Source of the DNA: Oscillospiraceae bacterium
GTDB lineage: Bacteria; Bacillota_A; Clostridia; Oscillospirales; Oscillospiraceae
Assembly (NCBI GenBank): GCA_017459865.1
Contig: JAFUCD010000010.1
Location: 1 to 64,000, forward strand
Direction of reading: 5' to 3'
DNA: 64,000 nucleotides
Positions 49,090 to 58,629 of this stretch are shown here, piece by piece (position 1 is the first letter of the stretch; every line of letters starts with the position of its first letter). The notes beneath the pieces were generated by a model, which saw only the letters and a list, made by a program, of their open reading frames with translations, was not told where the DNA came from and did no database searches. The translations under genes were made by a program, and so were the position numbers.

Positions 49090-50054
49090 TCGACGCATTG
49101 GGACGCAGCATCGACTATCTGCGCATTTCTGTCACAGACAGATGCAGCCTGCGGTGCACCTACTGCATGCCGGAGCAAGGCATCGAGTGGCTGCCGCATG
49201 ATCGGATCTTGCGTTATGAGGATCTTCTGCGCCTGTGCCGGATCTTCGTCTCTCTCGGCATCACAAAATTCAAGATCACAGGCGGCGAGCCGCTGGTGCG
49301 AAAGGGTGTTTCCGATTTCATCTCCGCTCTCCGCGATATCGAGGGGGTACAGAGCATCACGCTCACGACGAACGGTGTGGATCTGAGGTCCCAGCTGCCG
49401 GCGCTGCTGGCGGCGGGTATCAGCGGCGTCAATCTGAGTCTTGATACGCTCGACCGAGATCGTTTTGCCGCGCGTACCAGACGCGACTGCTTGCCGCAGG
49501 TGCTTGACGGAATGCAGGCGGCACTCGCCGTGCAGGAACTGAACTTTAAGATCAATTGCGTCTCCATGGCAGGGTGCGAGGACGATTGGATCGCGCTTGC
49601 GGCTTTGGCGCGGAACGATCCCGTGACCGTCCGCTTCATCGAGCTGATGCCCATCGGAATGGGGCAGCAAAGCACGACATGTACGGAGTCTGAGGTCGCT
49701 GCCGTGCTGGAGCGCGAATTCGGAAAGCTGACGCCTTATGAAGAACCGCTCGGGAATGGGCCGGCGCATTATTTTACACTCCCGGGCTTTATCGGCAGGA
49801 TCGGGTTCATCAGCGCGGTGAGCCACGGTTTCTGCGACCAATGCAACCGTGTGCGGCTCACAGCGTCGGGATATTTAAAAACCTGTCTGCAGTATGACAC
49901 GGGCGTCGACCTATCGGCGCTTCTCTCACAGCCGGATGAGACGATCCGTGACGCCATGATCAAGGCGATCGGACGCAAGCCTGCGTCACATCAATTTGCA
50001 TCCGCAGCCGTCGAGCACGGCGAAAAGCGCATCATGAGTCAGATCGGAGGATGA
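49086..50054 (+). CDS. moaA: GTP 3',8-cyclase
   Basis: 322 residues. The radical-SAM motif is CSLRCTYC, followed by KFKITGGEPLVRKG. The C-terminal cluster cysteines are in CDQCNRVRLTASGYLKTC, and the chain ends in GG as MoaA requires. It carries out the first step of Moco synthesis, with MoaC encoded further downstream. The start overlaps the mobB stop. Confidence 0.95.
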   Translation: MIDALGRSIDYLRISVTDRCSLRCTYCMPEQGIEWLPHDRILRYEDLLRLCRIFVSLGITKFKITGGEPLVRKGVSDFISALRDIEGVQSITLTTNGVDLRSQLPALLAAGISGVNLSLDTLDRDRFAARTRRDCLPQVLDGMQAALAVQELNFKINCVSMAGCEDDWIALAALARNDPVTVRFIELMPIGMGQQSTTCTESEVAAVLEREFGKLTPYEEPLGNGPAHYFTLPGFIGRIGFISAVSHGFCDQCNRVRLTASGYLKTCLQYDTGVDLSALLSQPDETIRDAMIKAIGRKPASHQFASAAVEHGEKRIMSQIGG

Positions 50055-50059
50055 TTGGA

Positions 50060-50497
50060 ATGGGAAAGGTGCTCGCTGTGTGCATCAGCGAAAAAAAGGG
50101 CACGGAGAAGATCAACGTCGGCTCCGCCCGATTCATTGAGGACTGGGGCGTCGAGAATGATTCCCACGCGGGGAAATGGCATCGGCAGGTTTCGCTGCTG
50201 AGCTTTGAGAAGATCGAGGCGTTCCGCGCGCGGGGCGCGGAGGTGGAATTCGGCGCGTTCGGAGAAAATCTCGTCGTCTCCGGGTTTGATTTTCGCGCGC
50301 TCCCCGTCGGAACGAAATTCAAGTGCGGTGATGTGATTCTTGAGCTCACGCAGATCGGCAAGGAGTGCCACTCCGGCTGCGCGATCTATCAGAAAATGGG
50401 CGAGTGTATCATGCCCCGTGAAGGCGTGTTCAGCCGTGTGCTGCACGGAGGAACGATCTCCGTCGGTGATACGGTGGAGATCATTAAGGAGGATTGA
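50060..50497 (+). CDS. MOSC-domain protein
   Basis: 145 residues. The MOSC fold is seen in VENDSHAGKWHRQVSLLSFE, FGAFGENLVVSGF, GTKFKCGDVILELTQIGKEC, and the conserved Cys-containing HSGCAIYQKMGECIMPREG. MOSC proteins bind Moco and pass sulfur or assist oxidoreductases. ATG 50060 is preferred over ATG 50051, which overlaps the moaA stop, because of spacing from GGAGG. Confidence 0.88.
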   Translation: MGKVLAVCISEKKGTEKINVGSARFIEDWGVENDSHAGKWHRQVSLLSFEKIEAFRARGAEVEFGAFGENLVVSGFDFRALPVGTKFKCGDVILELTQIGKECHSGCAIYQKMGECIMPREGVFSRVLHGGTISVGDTVEIIKED

Positions 50498-50500
50498 ATT

Positions 50501-50995
50501 ATGGCATTTCGAGCATACATTCTCACAGCCAGCGACGCGGGCTCTCGCGGCGAGCGCGAGGACAAGTCCGCTCCGGCGGCACAGGAGCTTCTGGAGCAGG
50601 CGGGTTACACCATCGCAGGCTATGCGCTGCTGCCGGATGACCGCGCGCTGCTGGCGGAAAAAATGCGGGAGGTCTGCGACAACGACCTTGCGGATTTGCT
50701 CGTCACGACGGGCGGCACGGGCTTTTCCCCGCGTGACTGCACACCCGAGGCGACTGCTGACGTCACAGAACGCGCTGTGCCCGGCATCCCGGAGGCCATG
50801 CGATATTATTCGCTGCAGATCACGCCGCGCGCCATGCTCTCCCGCGCCGGCGCGGGTATCCGCAAGGGAACGCTCATCGTGAACCTGCCCGGAAGCCCCA
50901 AGGCCGTAAAGGAGTGCCTGGAATTTATCCTGCCGAGTCTCGAGCATGGACTTGAGATCCTCAGAGGTACTGCTCACAACTGTGCTCGTACATAA
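50501..50995 (+). CDS. mogA: Molybdopterin adenylyltransferase
   Basis: 164 residues, single MoCF domain: AYILTASDAGSRGEREDKS, LLVTTGGTGFSPRDCTPEAT and VNLPGSPKAVKECLEFILP. It adenylates molybdopterin before MoeA acts. MoaB is a close relative and could be the better name. It begins three bases after the MOSC stop. Confidence 0.9.
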   Translation: MAFRAYILTASDAGSRGEREDKSAPAAQELLEQAGYTIAGYALLPDDRALLAEKMREVCDNDLADLLVTTGGTGFSPRDCTPEATADVTERAVPGIPEAMRYYSLQITPRAMLSRAGAGIRKGTLIVNLPGSPKAVKECLEFILPSLEHGLEILRGTAHNCART

Positions 50996-51020
50996 AAAAG
51001 AAAGAAAGGAAAAAATCACA

Positions 51021-51872
51021 ATGAAAAAAACCATTGCCCTGCTGCTTGCCGTCATGATGCTGTTTGCGATCACGGCATGTGGCAACACCGCCGCGCAACC
51101 GGAAGAGACTGATACTGCAGCAGACGTCGAAGCACCTGCCGAAGAGATCACGCTCTATGTCTTTGCCGCCGCGTCTATGACAGAGACCCTCGATCAGATC
51201 ATCGAGCTTTATAAGGCTGAGGCCCCGAATGTCACCATCATCCCGACCTACGATTCCTCCGGCACCCTGAAGACCCAGATCCAGGAGGGCGCGGCGTGTG
51301 ATATCTTCATCTCCGCAGCGCAGAAGCAGATGAACCAGCTTGACGCCGCAAAGGACGTCGAGGGCGGCAATGAGGAAGGACTTGACTTCGTCCTTTCCGA
51401 CTCCCGTGTGGATCTGCTCGAGAATAAGGTCGTTCTGGCTGTTCCGGATGACAACGGCGCGGACATCCAGTCCTTTGAGGACCTCGGCACAGATAAGCTC
51501 ACGCTTCTGTGTATCGGCAATGAAGACGTTCCGGTCGGCGCGTACTCTGAAGAAATCCTGACCACCCTCGGGATCCTGGATACGCTTCAGGCTTCCGGAA
51601 AGCTCACCTATGGCTCCAACGTGAAGGAGGTCACCACGCAGGTGAAGGAGGGCACCGTGGACGCCGGCATCATCTATGCAACGGATGCATTTTCCGCCGG
51701 TCTCACGGTCGTTGCCCAGGCCGACAGCTCCCTTTGCCGTCAGGTCATCTATCCTGCTGCCGTGCTGAACATCACGGAGCATGAGCAGGCGGCGCGCGCT
51801 TTCCTCGCCTTCCTGCAGTCGGATGCCGCTATGACGGTGTTTGAATCTGTCGGCTTTGCCCCCGCTCCGTAA
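51021..51872 (+). CDS. modA: Molybdate-binding lipoprotein
   Basis: 283 residues. A signal peptide ends in lipobox ITAC, then an acidic linker. The ModA fold follows with [42 protein letters not shown], and [13 protein letters not shown]. It captures molybdate or tungstate for ModBC. The gene is separated from modB by moaC. ATG 51021 is supported by AAAGGA and the signal peptide. Confidence 0.92.
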   Translation: MKKTIALLLAVMMLFAITACGNTAAQPEETDTAADVEAPAEEITLYVFAAASMTETLDQIIELYKAEAPNVTIIPTYDSSGTLKTQIQEGAACDIFISAAQKQMNQLDAAKDVEGGNEEGLDFVLSDSRVDLLENKVVLAVPDDNGADIQSFEDLGTDKLTLLCIGNEDVPVGAYSEEILTTLGILDTLQASGKLTYGSNVKEVTTQVKEGTVDAGIIYATDAFSAGLTVVAQADSSLCRQVIYPAAVLNITEHEQAARAFLAFLQSDAAMTVFESVGFAPAP

Positions 51873-51873
51873 G

Positions 51874-52353
51874 ATGGCGGAGTTTTCGCACTTCAACGAC
51901 ACCGGACGCGCCCACATGGTGGACGTATCCGAAAAGGCAGCCACGGCGCGCACCGCCGTGGCCGCCGGTCGTGTCCGCATGAATCCGGAGACGTTTGCAC
52001 TCGTGCGCTCCGGTGGGATGAAAAAGGGCGATGTGCTCGCCTGCGCCCAGATCGCGGGCGTCATGGCGGCGAAAAAGACCGCCGATCTCATCCCCATGTG
52101 CCATACGCTCGCGCTCACAGGCGTAGATCTGACGTTTGAACTGAACGACTCCGACTGCACCGTGGACATCACCGCCACGGTGAAGTGCCGCGGCGTCACA
52201 GGCGTCGAGATGGAGGCGCTGACAGCCGTTTCCGTTGCCGCGCTCACGGTCTATGACATGTGCAAGGCCGTACAGAAGGATATGGAGATCACCAATATCC
52301 GCCTTCTGGAGAAGACCGGCGGGAAAAGCGGAGTCTTCCAAAGACAGGATTGA
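51874..52353 (+). CDS. moaC: Cyclic pyranopterin monophosphate synthase
   Basis: 159 residues. [69 protein letters not shown], and KSGVF near the end make a full MoaC. It completes the second step after MoaA. It is inserted between modA and modB, starting one base after the modA stop. Confidence 0.95.
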   Translation: MAEFSHFNDTGRAHMVDVSEKAATARTAVAAGRVRMNPETFALVRSGGMKKGDVLACAQIAGVMAAKKTADLIPMCHTLALTGVDLTFELNDSDCTVDITATVKCRGVTGVEMEALTAVSVAALTVYDMCKAVQKDMEITNIRLLEKTGGKSGVFQRQD

Positions 52354-52355
52354 TT

Positions 52356-53024
52356 ATGGATCTCTATCCCCTCTATAATGCACTGCGGATCGCGGTGATA
52401 TCTTGTGTGATCGTGTTTTTCCTCGGCATCTTCTGCGCGCAGAAGGTGGCGAGGCTTCCGCGTTTGGTCAAGGGCGTTTTGGACGTTGTTCTTACGCTCC
52501 CGCTCGTGCTGCCGCCAACGGTCGTGGGTTATTTTCTGCTGGTCATTTTCGGACCAAAACGCATGTTCGGCGCCTGGATGATGAGCACGTTCCACATGAG
52601 ACTCACGATGGTGTGGTATTCCGCCATTTTTGCCTCGGTGGTCGTGGCATTCCCGCTCATGTATCGCACGGCGCGCGGCGCATTCGAGTCGTTCGATCCC
52701 ACGCTGCGCGCTTCGGCGCAGACGCTGGGGCTCTCCAACGGTTATATTTTCTGGCGGATCCAAATGCCGTGCTGCCGACAGGGGATCCTCGCCGGAACGG
52801 TGCTCTCCTTTGCACGCGCTTTGGGCGAGTACGGTGCGACCAGCATGATAGCGGGCTATACGCCCGGACGCACCGCCACGATCTCCACAACGGTCTACCA
52901 GCTTTGGCGTACGAACAACGATGCATTGGCGTTTCGATGGGTAATGATCAATGTTGCGATCTCCTTCGTCGTGCTCATGGTGGTGAACCTTCTTGAGCGG
53001 CGCGATCGGAAGGGGGTGGCGTGA
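52356..53024 (+). CDS. modB: Molybdate ABC transporter permease
   Basis: 222 residues, about five to six helices. LTLPLVLPPTVVGYFLLVIFG is the ModB signature; the coupling loop is ASAQTLGLSNGYIFWRIQMP; ALGEYGATSMIAGYTPGRTATI is also diagnostic. It starts two bases after the moaC stop. Confidence 0.93.
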   Translation: MDLYPLYNALRIAVISCVIVFFLGIFCAQKVARLPRLVKGVLDVVLTLPLVLPPTVVGYFLLVIFGPKRMFGAWMMSTFHMRLTMVWYSAIFASVVVAFPLMYRTARGAFESFDPTLRASAQTLGLSNGYIFWRIQMPCCRQGILAGTVLSFARALGEYGATSMIAGYTPGRTATISTTVYQLWRTNNDALAFRWVMINVAISFVVLMVVNLLERRDRKGVA

Positions 53025-54074
53025 GTGTCTGTCTCGGTCGATATTGAGAAACGTCTCGGTGATTTTCATCTGCAGATACGTTTTGAGGCGGATGATGTGG
53101 TGCATGGGCTGCTTGGCGCCTCGGGCTGCGGCAAGAGCATGACGCTGCGGTGCATCGCGGGCGTCGTGCGGCCGGACAGAGGGCGGATCATTGTGAACGA
53201 CCGTGTACTGTTTGACAGTGATAAAGGCATCGATGTCAAGACGCAGCGACGTCATGTCGGACTTCTGTTTCAGAACTACGCCCTGTTTCCGAATATGACA
53301 GTTGAGGGAAACCTGCTTTCAGCTGTGCGCGGAGCTCCGCGCGAGGACGCCCGTACGCAGGTGCGTGAGATGCTTCAGCGCTTTCAACTGGAGGGTTTGG
53401 AAAAGCACCGTCCCGCTCAGCTCTCCGGCGGACAGCAGCAGCGCACGGCGCTTGCCCGCATCCTGCTCACACGTCCCGAGATCCTGATGCTGGATGAGCC
53501 GCTTTCCGCGCTCGACAGCTATCTGCGCTGGCAGACGGAGCTGGAGCTCACGGATCTGCTCGAGGAATTCACCGGCACGACGCTGCTGGTGACGCACAGC
53601 CGCGAGGAGGTGCATCGACTCTGCGATACCGTGACGGTTCTGGACGCCGGGACCGGAGAGGGAACGCTTACGGTCCGAGAACTGTTTGATCATCCGCGTA
53701 CCCTCTCAGCCTGTCTTCTTTCAGGCTGTAAAAATTACAGCCGCATCGAAAGCGCAGGGGAGAGGCGGATCCGGGCGCTCGACTGGGGCGCGGAGCTCGT
53801 CTGCCGGGATGCTCTGCCGGAGGGAAGGTATGCCGCGATCCGCGCGCATCATATATCCGTCGTGGATGCTCCGGGAGAAAATGTGCTTGCCTGCCGTGTG
53901 CTTCGCGTGATCGAGGATGTGTTTTCTGTTATCGTCATGGTATCCACGCCGGGAGGAGACACGGCGCAGTCGCGTCTGCGACTGGAGCTTGACAAGTCAG
54001 ACTGGACGCATTGGGCGGATCGTGATATGCTGTACCTGCAGCTGCTGCCGGAGCGCATCATGCTGCTGAAATGA
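53025..54074 (+). CDS. modC: Molybdate ABC transporter ATP-binding protein
   Basis: 349 residues. Walker A GASGCGKSM (Met in place of the usual Thr after GKS), signature LSGGQQQR, Walker B LMLDEPLSALD, switch LVTHSREE. The C-terminal 110 residues form a mop/TOBE-like domain (AAIRAHHISVVDAPGENVLACRV) that may sense intracellular molybdate. The start is GTG, directly after the modB stop. Confidence 0.9.
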   Translation: MSVSVDIEKRLGDFHLQIRFEADDVVHGLLGASGCGKSMTLRCIAGVVRPDRGRIIVNDRVLFDSDKGIDVKTQRRHVGLLFQNYALFPNMTVEGNLLSAVRGAPREDARTQVREMLQRFQLEGLEKHRPAQLSGGQQQRTALARILLTRPEILMLDEPLSALDSYLRWQTELELTDLLEEFTGTTLLVTHSREEVHRLCDTVTVLDAGTGEGTLTVRELFDHPRTLSACLLSGCKNYSRIESAGERRIRALDWGAELVCRDALPEGRYAAIRAHHISVVDAPGENVLACRVLRVIEDVFSVIVMVSTPGGDTAQSRLRLELDKSDWTHWADRDMLYLQLLPERIMLLK

Positions 54075-54083
54075 GGTGACAGC

Positions 54084-54656
54084 ATGGAAGCTCAAAAACA
54101 GTTTTCCGCCGCCGTTCTCGCGGGTGGGTATTCCTCCCGTATGGGCAGAGATAAAGCCGCACTTTCGTTCGGCGGAACGACAATGCTGGATCAGCAGGTG
54201 CGGAAGCTTCGGTCGGTCGGGATCGAGGATATCATGATCTCGGGATCTGAGCTCGCGGTTTCGGGAACCCGATATGTCCCGGATGTTTTTCCGCATCGCG
54301 GCCCGCTGAGCGGTATCCATGCCTGTCTGCAGGCGGCACGGGGGAAGTCCGTTTTGTTCCTCAGCGTTGACGTTCCTCTTGTCCCTGTCGAAGCGCTTTC
54401 GGCGCTGCTGGATGCCCACGCCAACGGCGTCACGCTGATTCGGCACGGAGATCGGATCGAGCCGCTGATCGGAGTTTATGATCGTACGCTCCTGCGGATT
54501 TGTGAAAAGATCCTGGGGTCCGATAAAACTGCAGTAAAACAACTGCTCGAGCACGCATCTGTGCATACGATCCTGCGCGCGGATAACGAGCTGTTCTACA
54601 CAAACTGCAACACCGAAGCAGACTATCTGTTTCTTTGCAGTCATAATGAAAGATAA
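54084..54656 (+). CDS. mobA: Molybdenum cofactor guanylyltransferase
   Basis: 190 residues. The nucleotidyltransferase start is AAVLAGGYSSRMGRDKAAL; HRGPLSGIHACLQAARGKSVLFLSVDVPLVP carries the metal-binding Asp. It transfers GMP to Mo-molybdopterin to form MGD. It is the last gene of the Moco operon; a hairpin follows its stop. Confidence 0.92.
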   Translation: MEAQKQFSAAVLAGGYSSRMGRDKAALSFGGTTMLDQQVRKLRSVGIEDIMISGSELAVSGTRYVPDVFPHRGPLSGIHACLQAARGKSVLFLSVDVPLVPVEALSALLDAHANGVTLIRHGDRIEPLIGVYDRTLLRICEKILGSDKTAVKQLLEHASVHTILRADNELFYTNCNTEADYLFLCSHNER

Positions 54657-54691
54657 GCTAACCCGCTGTTGATTTAAGACAGCGGGTTAGC
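54657..54691 (+). terminator. Terminator-like hairpin after mobA
   Basis: GCTAACCCGCTGT pairs with ACAGCGGGTTAGC (54657-54669 with 54679-54691), one base past the mobA stop. The T-tract is poor (TGCATCTTC). Confidence 0.65.
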
Positions 54692-54846
54692 TGCATCTTC
54701 ATGTAAAGTATGAAAAATTGTTGGATATGCATCAAATATCTTAAATGCTATTCTCTTGTCAAAACAAACAAATATAATTAGAATAAGAATGTAGAAATCT
54801 GGCATATTCAATAATTTACCGAACAAAAGACTGGAGGAATGCGGAT

Positions 54847-56376
54847 ATGGAGCAGAAGCGGAATGGCTTTGGGACCCGCATCGGATTTGAACTGGCGGCA
54901 GCCGGATCAGCGGTTGGGCTGGGAAATCTATGGGGCTTCCCGTATAAGGCGAGCGCAAATGGCGGCGCTGCTTATTTATTTGTGTATCTCGCATGTATTT
55001 TTTTGGTCGGTGCGGTCGCGATGCTGGCGGAGTTCACCATCGGTCGCCGCAGCAAGGCCAATCCCGTAAGCGCTTATAAGGCCATCTCGCCCGGCTGGGG
55101 TTGGGTCGGACTTTTGGCAGTTGTGGTTCCGGCGCTGATCATGTGCTATTATTTCGTTCTTGGCGGTTATACTTTGAAATACGCCATGAATTCTTTTGTC
55201 GGGAATGCAGGAAAGTTTTATCTCTTTTCGGGAAATCCCGGTGATGTGATTTTGCATACGATCGTGTTTGCGCTTTTGGCGCTTGCGATCGTGACGGCTG
55301 GCGTGCGGCATGGCATCGAAAAATCCGCCAAGCTTCTGCTTCCCACAATGCTCGTGATCCTGATCGTGATCAGCTCCTTCTCTCTGCTGCTCGGAGAGGG
55401 CGTGAAGGAAGGGCTTGCATATTATTTGAGACCGGATTTCACAAAGCTCACCGGCGCCGGGATCCTTTCGGCGATGGGACAGGCTTTCTTTTCGCTGTCG
55501 CTCGGCTGCGGCGCGATGATCACGTATGGCTCCTACTCCGGCAAGCAGGTGAACCTGGCGCGCTCGACGGCTGCGGTTTGTGTTTTGGACGGCGTTCTCA
55601 CATTCATGGTCGGGCTCGCGGTGTTTCCGGCGCTGTTCCACTATGCGGCGGTATCCGGCAACAGTCTCTCCGATCTCGGTATGGGCGGCATCGGTCTGAT
55701 GTTTATGACGCTGCCGATGGTATTTGAGGATATGGGCGTGGGTGGTCAGATTTTAAGTCTGCTCTATTTTACCATGGCAGCGATTGCCGCGACGACTTCT
55801 GTGATCTCCATTCTGGAGGTCGTGACACAGTTCATCATACAGCGTCACAAGGTGTCCAGAACACGTGCGGTCACGATCGTGACGTTGGTTTGTGTGGCGC
55901 TCAGCATCCCGGTCGGTGTCAGTCTCGGACTGAGCCTGAACGGAAGCGCTGCAATGGATGTGCTCGGTAAAAATCTGCTGGAACTCCTTGACAGCATCAC
56001 CAACACATTGCTCATGCCGCTGTGTGCGCTGCTGGCGTGCCTCGCGGTCGGGTGGAAGCTTCCGGAGAATGAACGCTTTTCCGGATTTGTCGGGGTCATG
56101 CTGCGCGTTGTTACGCCGGTGCTCATCATCGTGATCGGTATTTTCGGGGCGATGGATATCATTCTTCCTGCAGCGGACGGCGGGCGCGCCTTTTCGCCTG
56201 ATGGTTTCGGCGTCGTGATTTTGTCTTGTGTGATCGTGTTATTGTGCGTCGTGGGCTACTTCGTCCTGCTGAGAAATCGGGAAACGGGGAACAACGCGGA
56301 TGAGGCTATCGCAAATGCGCGACGCAGGGAAAAGCTGAAGGCCGGGCTCAAGCGTGGCTGGCAGCGTCCGGAATAA
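54847..56376 (+). CDS. Neurotransmitter:sodium symporter (NSS) family transporter
   Basis: 509 residues, 12 helices. The signature GFELAAAGSAVGLGNLWGFPYKASANGGAAYL holds the sodium and substrate sites of helix 1 (about residues 14-44); MGQAFFSLSLGCGAMITYGSY and MTLPMVFEDM are LeuT-like. Bacterial members import amino acids such as tryptophan, leucine, tyrosine or methionine. It is followed 12 bases later by BrnQ. The promoter is not clear; an isolated TATAAT lies about 70 bases upstream. Confidence 0.88.
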   Translation: MEQKRNGFGTRIGFELAAAGSAVGLGNLWGFPYKASANGGAAYLFVYLACIFLVGAVAMLAEFTIGRRSKANPVSAYKAISPGWGWVGLLAVVVPALIMCYYFVLGGYTLKYAMNSFVGNAGKFYLFSGNPGDVILHTIVFALLALAIVTAGVRHGIEKSAKLLLPTMLVILIVISSFSLLLGEGVKEGLAYYLRPDFTKLTGAGILSAMGQAFFSLSLGCGAMITYGSYSGKQVNLARSTAAVCVLDGVLTFMVGLAVFPALFHYAAVSGNSLSDLGMGGIGLMFMTLPMVFEDMGVGGQILSLLYFTMAAIAATTSVISILEVVTQFIIQRHKVSRTRAVTIVTLVCVALSIPVGVSLGLSLNGSAAMDVLGKNLLELLDSITNTLLMPLCALLACLAVGWKLPENERFSGFVGVMLRVVTPVLIIVIGIFGAMDIILPAADGGRAFSPDGFGVVILSCVIVLLCVVGYFVLLRNRETGNNADEAIANARRREKLKAGLKRGWQRPE

Positions 56377-56388
56377 GGCGGTGCGGAT

Positions 56389-57681
56389 ATGAAAAAACAT
56401 CATAGTATCATGGATGTCGTTACCATAGGTTTTGCTCTGTTTTCCATGTTTTTCGGAGCGGGCAACGTGATTTTCCCGCCGTATCTTGGTCTCCAGAGCG
56501 GTCGGCAATGGTTCGCCGGCTTCAGCGCATATTATATCGCGGATGTGGCGCTGGCGTTGGTCGCGCTGTTTGCCCTGCTCCGCGAGGGAAGCTCTCAGCG
56601 TGTCATGGACCGTCTGGGCAGAAAAGCTGCCACGGTATTGCTCACGATCATCATCCTCTGCATCGGGCCAATGCTTGCGATCCCCCGTACGGCGGCAACG
56701 ACTTATGAGATGGGCATCGCACAGCTGATCCCCGGCATGAGCCCGGTGGTGTTCTCGGCGCTGTTCTTCGCGCTGATCCTTGCGCTCAGTATTCGGGAAT
56801 CCGCGGTCATCGACATCATCGGAAAGTTTTTGACGCCCGCACTCCTGTTGGGGCTTGCGGTATTGATCGTGATCGGTATCGTGCATCCACTCGGCGAGAT
56901 CAATCCGCACGCGCAGGTGGACAATGTGATCGTCAACGGCATTCAGGCCGGCTATCAGACGATGGACGTGCTTGCAGCGCTTGTGTTTGGCGCCGTTCTG
57001 ATCAAGAGTGCAGCGGATAAAGGTTATGAGGAACAGAAGGGGCGCATGGGTGTGCTCGTCAAGAGTGCAGGACTTGCCGGTATTTTGCTGCTACTGGTAT
57101 ATCTGGGTCTTGCGTATCTTGGGGCTACGGTATCGAAGCTTTACACGGTCGATATCAGCCGCGCCGAGCTCGTGATCCAAATCGTGCAGAGTCTTCTCGG
57201 TAAGCCCGGTCTGATCATCTTTGCGTTGGTCGTTGCGCTTGCCTGCGTCACGACCGCAGTCGCTCTCGTCAGCAGCGCCGCCAACCATTTCGCGGGACTG
57301 TTCAAAGGAAAGGTGTCGTATCAGCTGCTCGTGATCATCATCTGCGTATTCAGCGCTGTGGTTTCGAATCTTGGGCTCGATACCATCGTGTCGATCGCAG
57401 CACCGATTCTCGGTATCGTATATCCGCCGGTCCTGGTGCTTGTGATCGTAAGCCTGATCGCTCCGCGCATGACGAACAGCATCGTCATCTCTGCCGTGAT
57501 CGGCGCCACCATCACGAGCGTTCTGTCGGCGCTCAACGGCTTTGGTCTCTCTATGCCCTGGCTGAGCTATCTGCCGCTTTCAAGCGTAGATATGGCGTGG
57601 GTTCTTCCTGCTCTGATCTTTGGTGCAGCGGCGTTTCTGTATCGTCTGCCATGGCAGGAGAAGAGCGTGGAAGAAGAATAG
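56389..57681 (+). CDS. brnQ: Branched-chain amino acid:cation symporter (LIVCS family)
   Basis: 430 residues, 12 helices. FALFSMFFGAGNVIFPPYLGLQSG is the family signature, followed by IGPMLAIPRTAATTYEMG. It imports leucine, isoleucine and valine with sodium. Tandem arrangement with an NSS transporter suggests joint control of hydrophobic amino acid uptake. Confidence 0.92.
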   Translation: MKKHHSIMDVVTIGFALFSMFFGAGNVIFPPYLGLQSGRQWFAGFSAYYIADVALALVALFALLREGSSQRVMDRLGRKAATVLLTIIILCIGPMLAIPRTAATTYEMGIAQLIPGMSPVVFSALFFALILALSIRESAVIDIIGKFLTPALLLGLAVLIVIGIVHPLGEINPHAQVDNVIVNGIQAGYQTMDVLAALVFGAVLIKSAADKGYEEQKGRMGVLVKSAGLAGILLLLVYLGLAYLGATVSKLYTVDISRAELVIQIVQSLLGKPGLIIFALVVALACVTTAVALVSSAANHFAGLFKGKVSYQLLVIIICVFSAVVSNLGLDTIVSIAAPILGIVYPPVLVLVIVSLIAPRMTNSIVISAVIGATITSVLSALNGFGLSMPWLSYLPLSSVDMAWVLPALIFGAAAFLYRLPWQEKSVEEE

Positions 57682-57726
57682 CTTTGCGAGCTTAATATTT
57701 TATTTAACAGGATATCTTCTAAAGAA

Positions 57727-57770
57727 AATGGACCCGGATGCTGCAGGAATCTGCAGCATCCGGGTCCATT
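57727..57770. terminator. Bidirectional intrinsic terminator
   Basis: A 19-bp perfect stem (57727-57745 with 57752-57770). On the minus strand it is followed by TTTTCTTT. Shared by converging brnQ and folD. Confidence 0.8.
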
Positions 57771-57777
57771 ACTTCTG

Positions 57778-58629
57778 TCAGCTGAGCAGCCGCTCCGCTG
57801 CCTCAATGACGTGCTTTGCAAGTACTGCGGTGGTCACGCTTCCGACGCCGCTGGGCACCGGGGAGATCGCGCGCACATAAGGTGAGACCGCGTCAAATTG
57901 TACGTCGCCGCAGATACGCCCATCCGGCAGCGCGTTGATGCCGACGTCAATGATGACCTGATCGGGATTTGTATAGGTCTGATCCACGACGCCGGCGTGT
58001 CCTGCGGCGACAACGAGGATCTCGGCGTCCCGGCAGATCGACGGCATATCGACGGTGCGTGTGTGACACATCGTTACGGTGGCGTTGCGTGTCTGCAGCA
58101 TCATGGAGACGGGCTTGCCGATGACGAGGCTGCGACCGATCACGACCACGCGCTTGCCCGCAGGGTCATAGCCGTAGTGGTCCAATAGCTCAATCACACT
58201 CTGCGCCGTGCAGGGCGCAAAGCCAACGCCGCGCCCGGTGAACACGGTGCGCAGGCTTGCGGCGGTCATGCTGTCAATGTCCTTGCGGGGGATGAGCGCC
58301 TCACAGGCCTCCTGCTCATCAAGATGCCTGGGAAGCGGACGAAACATCAGACAGCCATGGATCGCCCCGTCGGCGTTGATGCGCCGGATCGCGTTGAGCA
58401 GCTCCTGCTGCGTGCAGGAAGCGTCCAGCACGACGGAAACGACACGGATGCCGATCTTCTCACATCGTTTCATCGCTCCGCGCTCGTATGCCAGATCGTC
58501 TGCACGCGCACCGACACGAAGGATCGCGAGGCAGGGGATAACACCCTTCTGCCGCAGCGTATTTGTCCGCACGATCAGCTCCTCGGTGATCGAGTCTGCG
58601 ACCGGCGCGCCCTTTAAGATATCAGCCAT
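57778..58629 (-). CDS. folD: Bifunctional methylene-THF dehydrogenase/cyclohydrolase
   Basis: 283 residues. LAYERGAMKRCEKIGI holds the usual Tyr, with Ala-x-x-x-Lys variation (Lys54 region); GCLMFRPLPRHLDE replaces the more common VQLPLP; KDIDSMTAASL and VVVIGRSLVIGKPVSMML (NADP loop) and PVPSGVGSVTTAVL are FolD hallmarks. The CLMFRPLP variant is common in Clostridia. It overlaps the fchA end by eight bases and shares one-carbon metabolism with it. Confidence 0.9.
   Translation of the reverse strand: MADILKGAPVADSITEELIVRTNTLRQKGVIPCLAILRVGARADDLAYERGAMKRCEKIGIRVVSVVLDASCTQQELLNAIRRINADGAIHGCLMFRPLPRHLDEQEACEALIPRKDIDSMTAASLRTVFTGRGVGFAPCTAQSVIELLDHYGYDPAGKRVVVIGRSLVIGKPVSMMLQTRNATVTMCHTRTVDMPSICRDAEILVVAAGHAGVVDQTYTNPDQVIIDVGINALPDGRICGDVQFDAVSPYVRAISPVPSGVGSVTTAVLAKHVIEAAERLLS

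Noticed and set aside
54688..54780. Third Cys-containing leader peptide before the NSS transporter
   Set aside because: A 23-codon frame with three Cys exists, but there is no good ribosome-binding site, no terminator between it and the gene, and no sulfur gene downstream.
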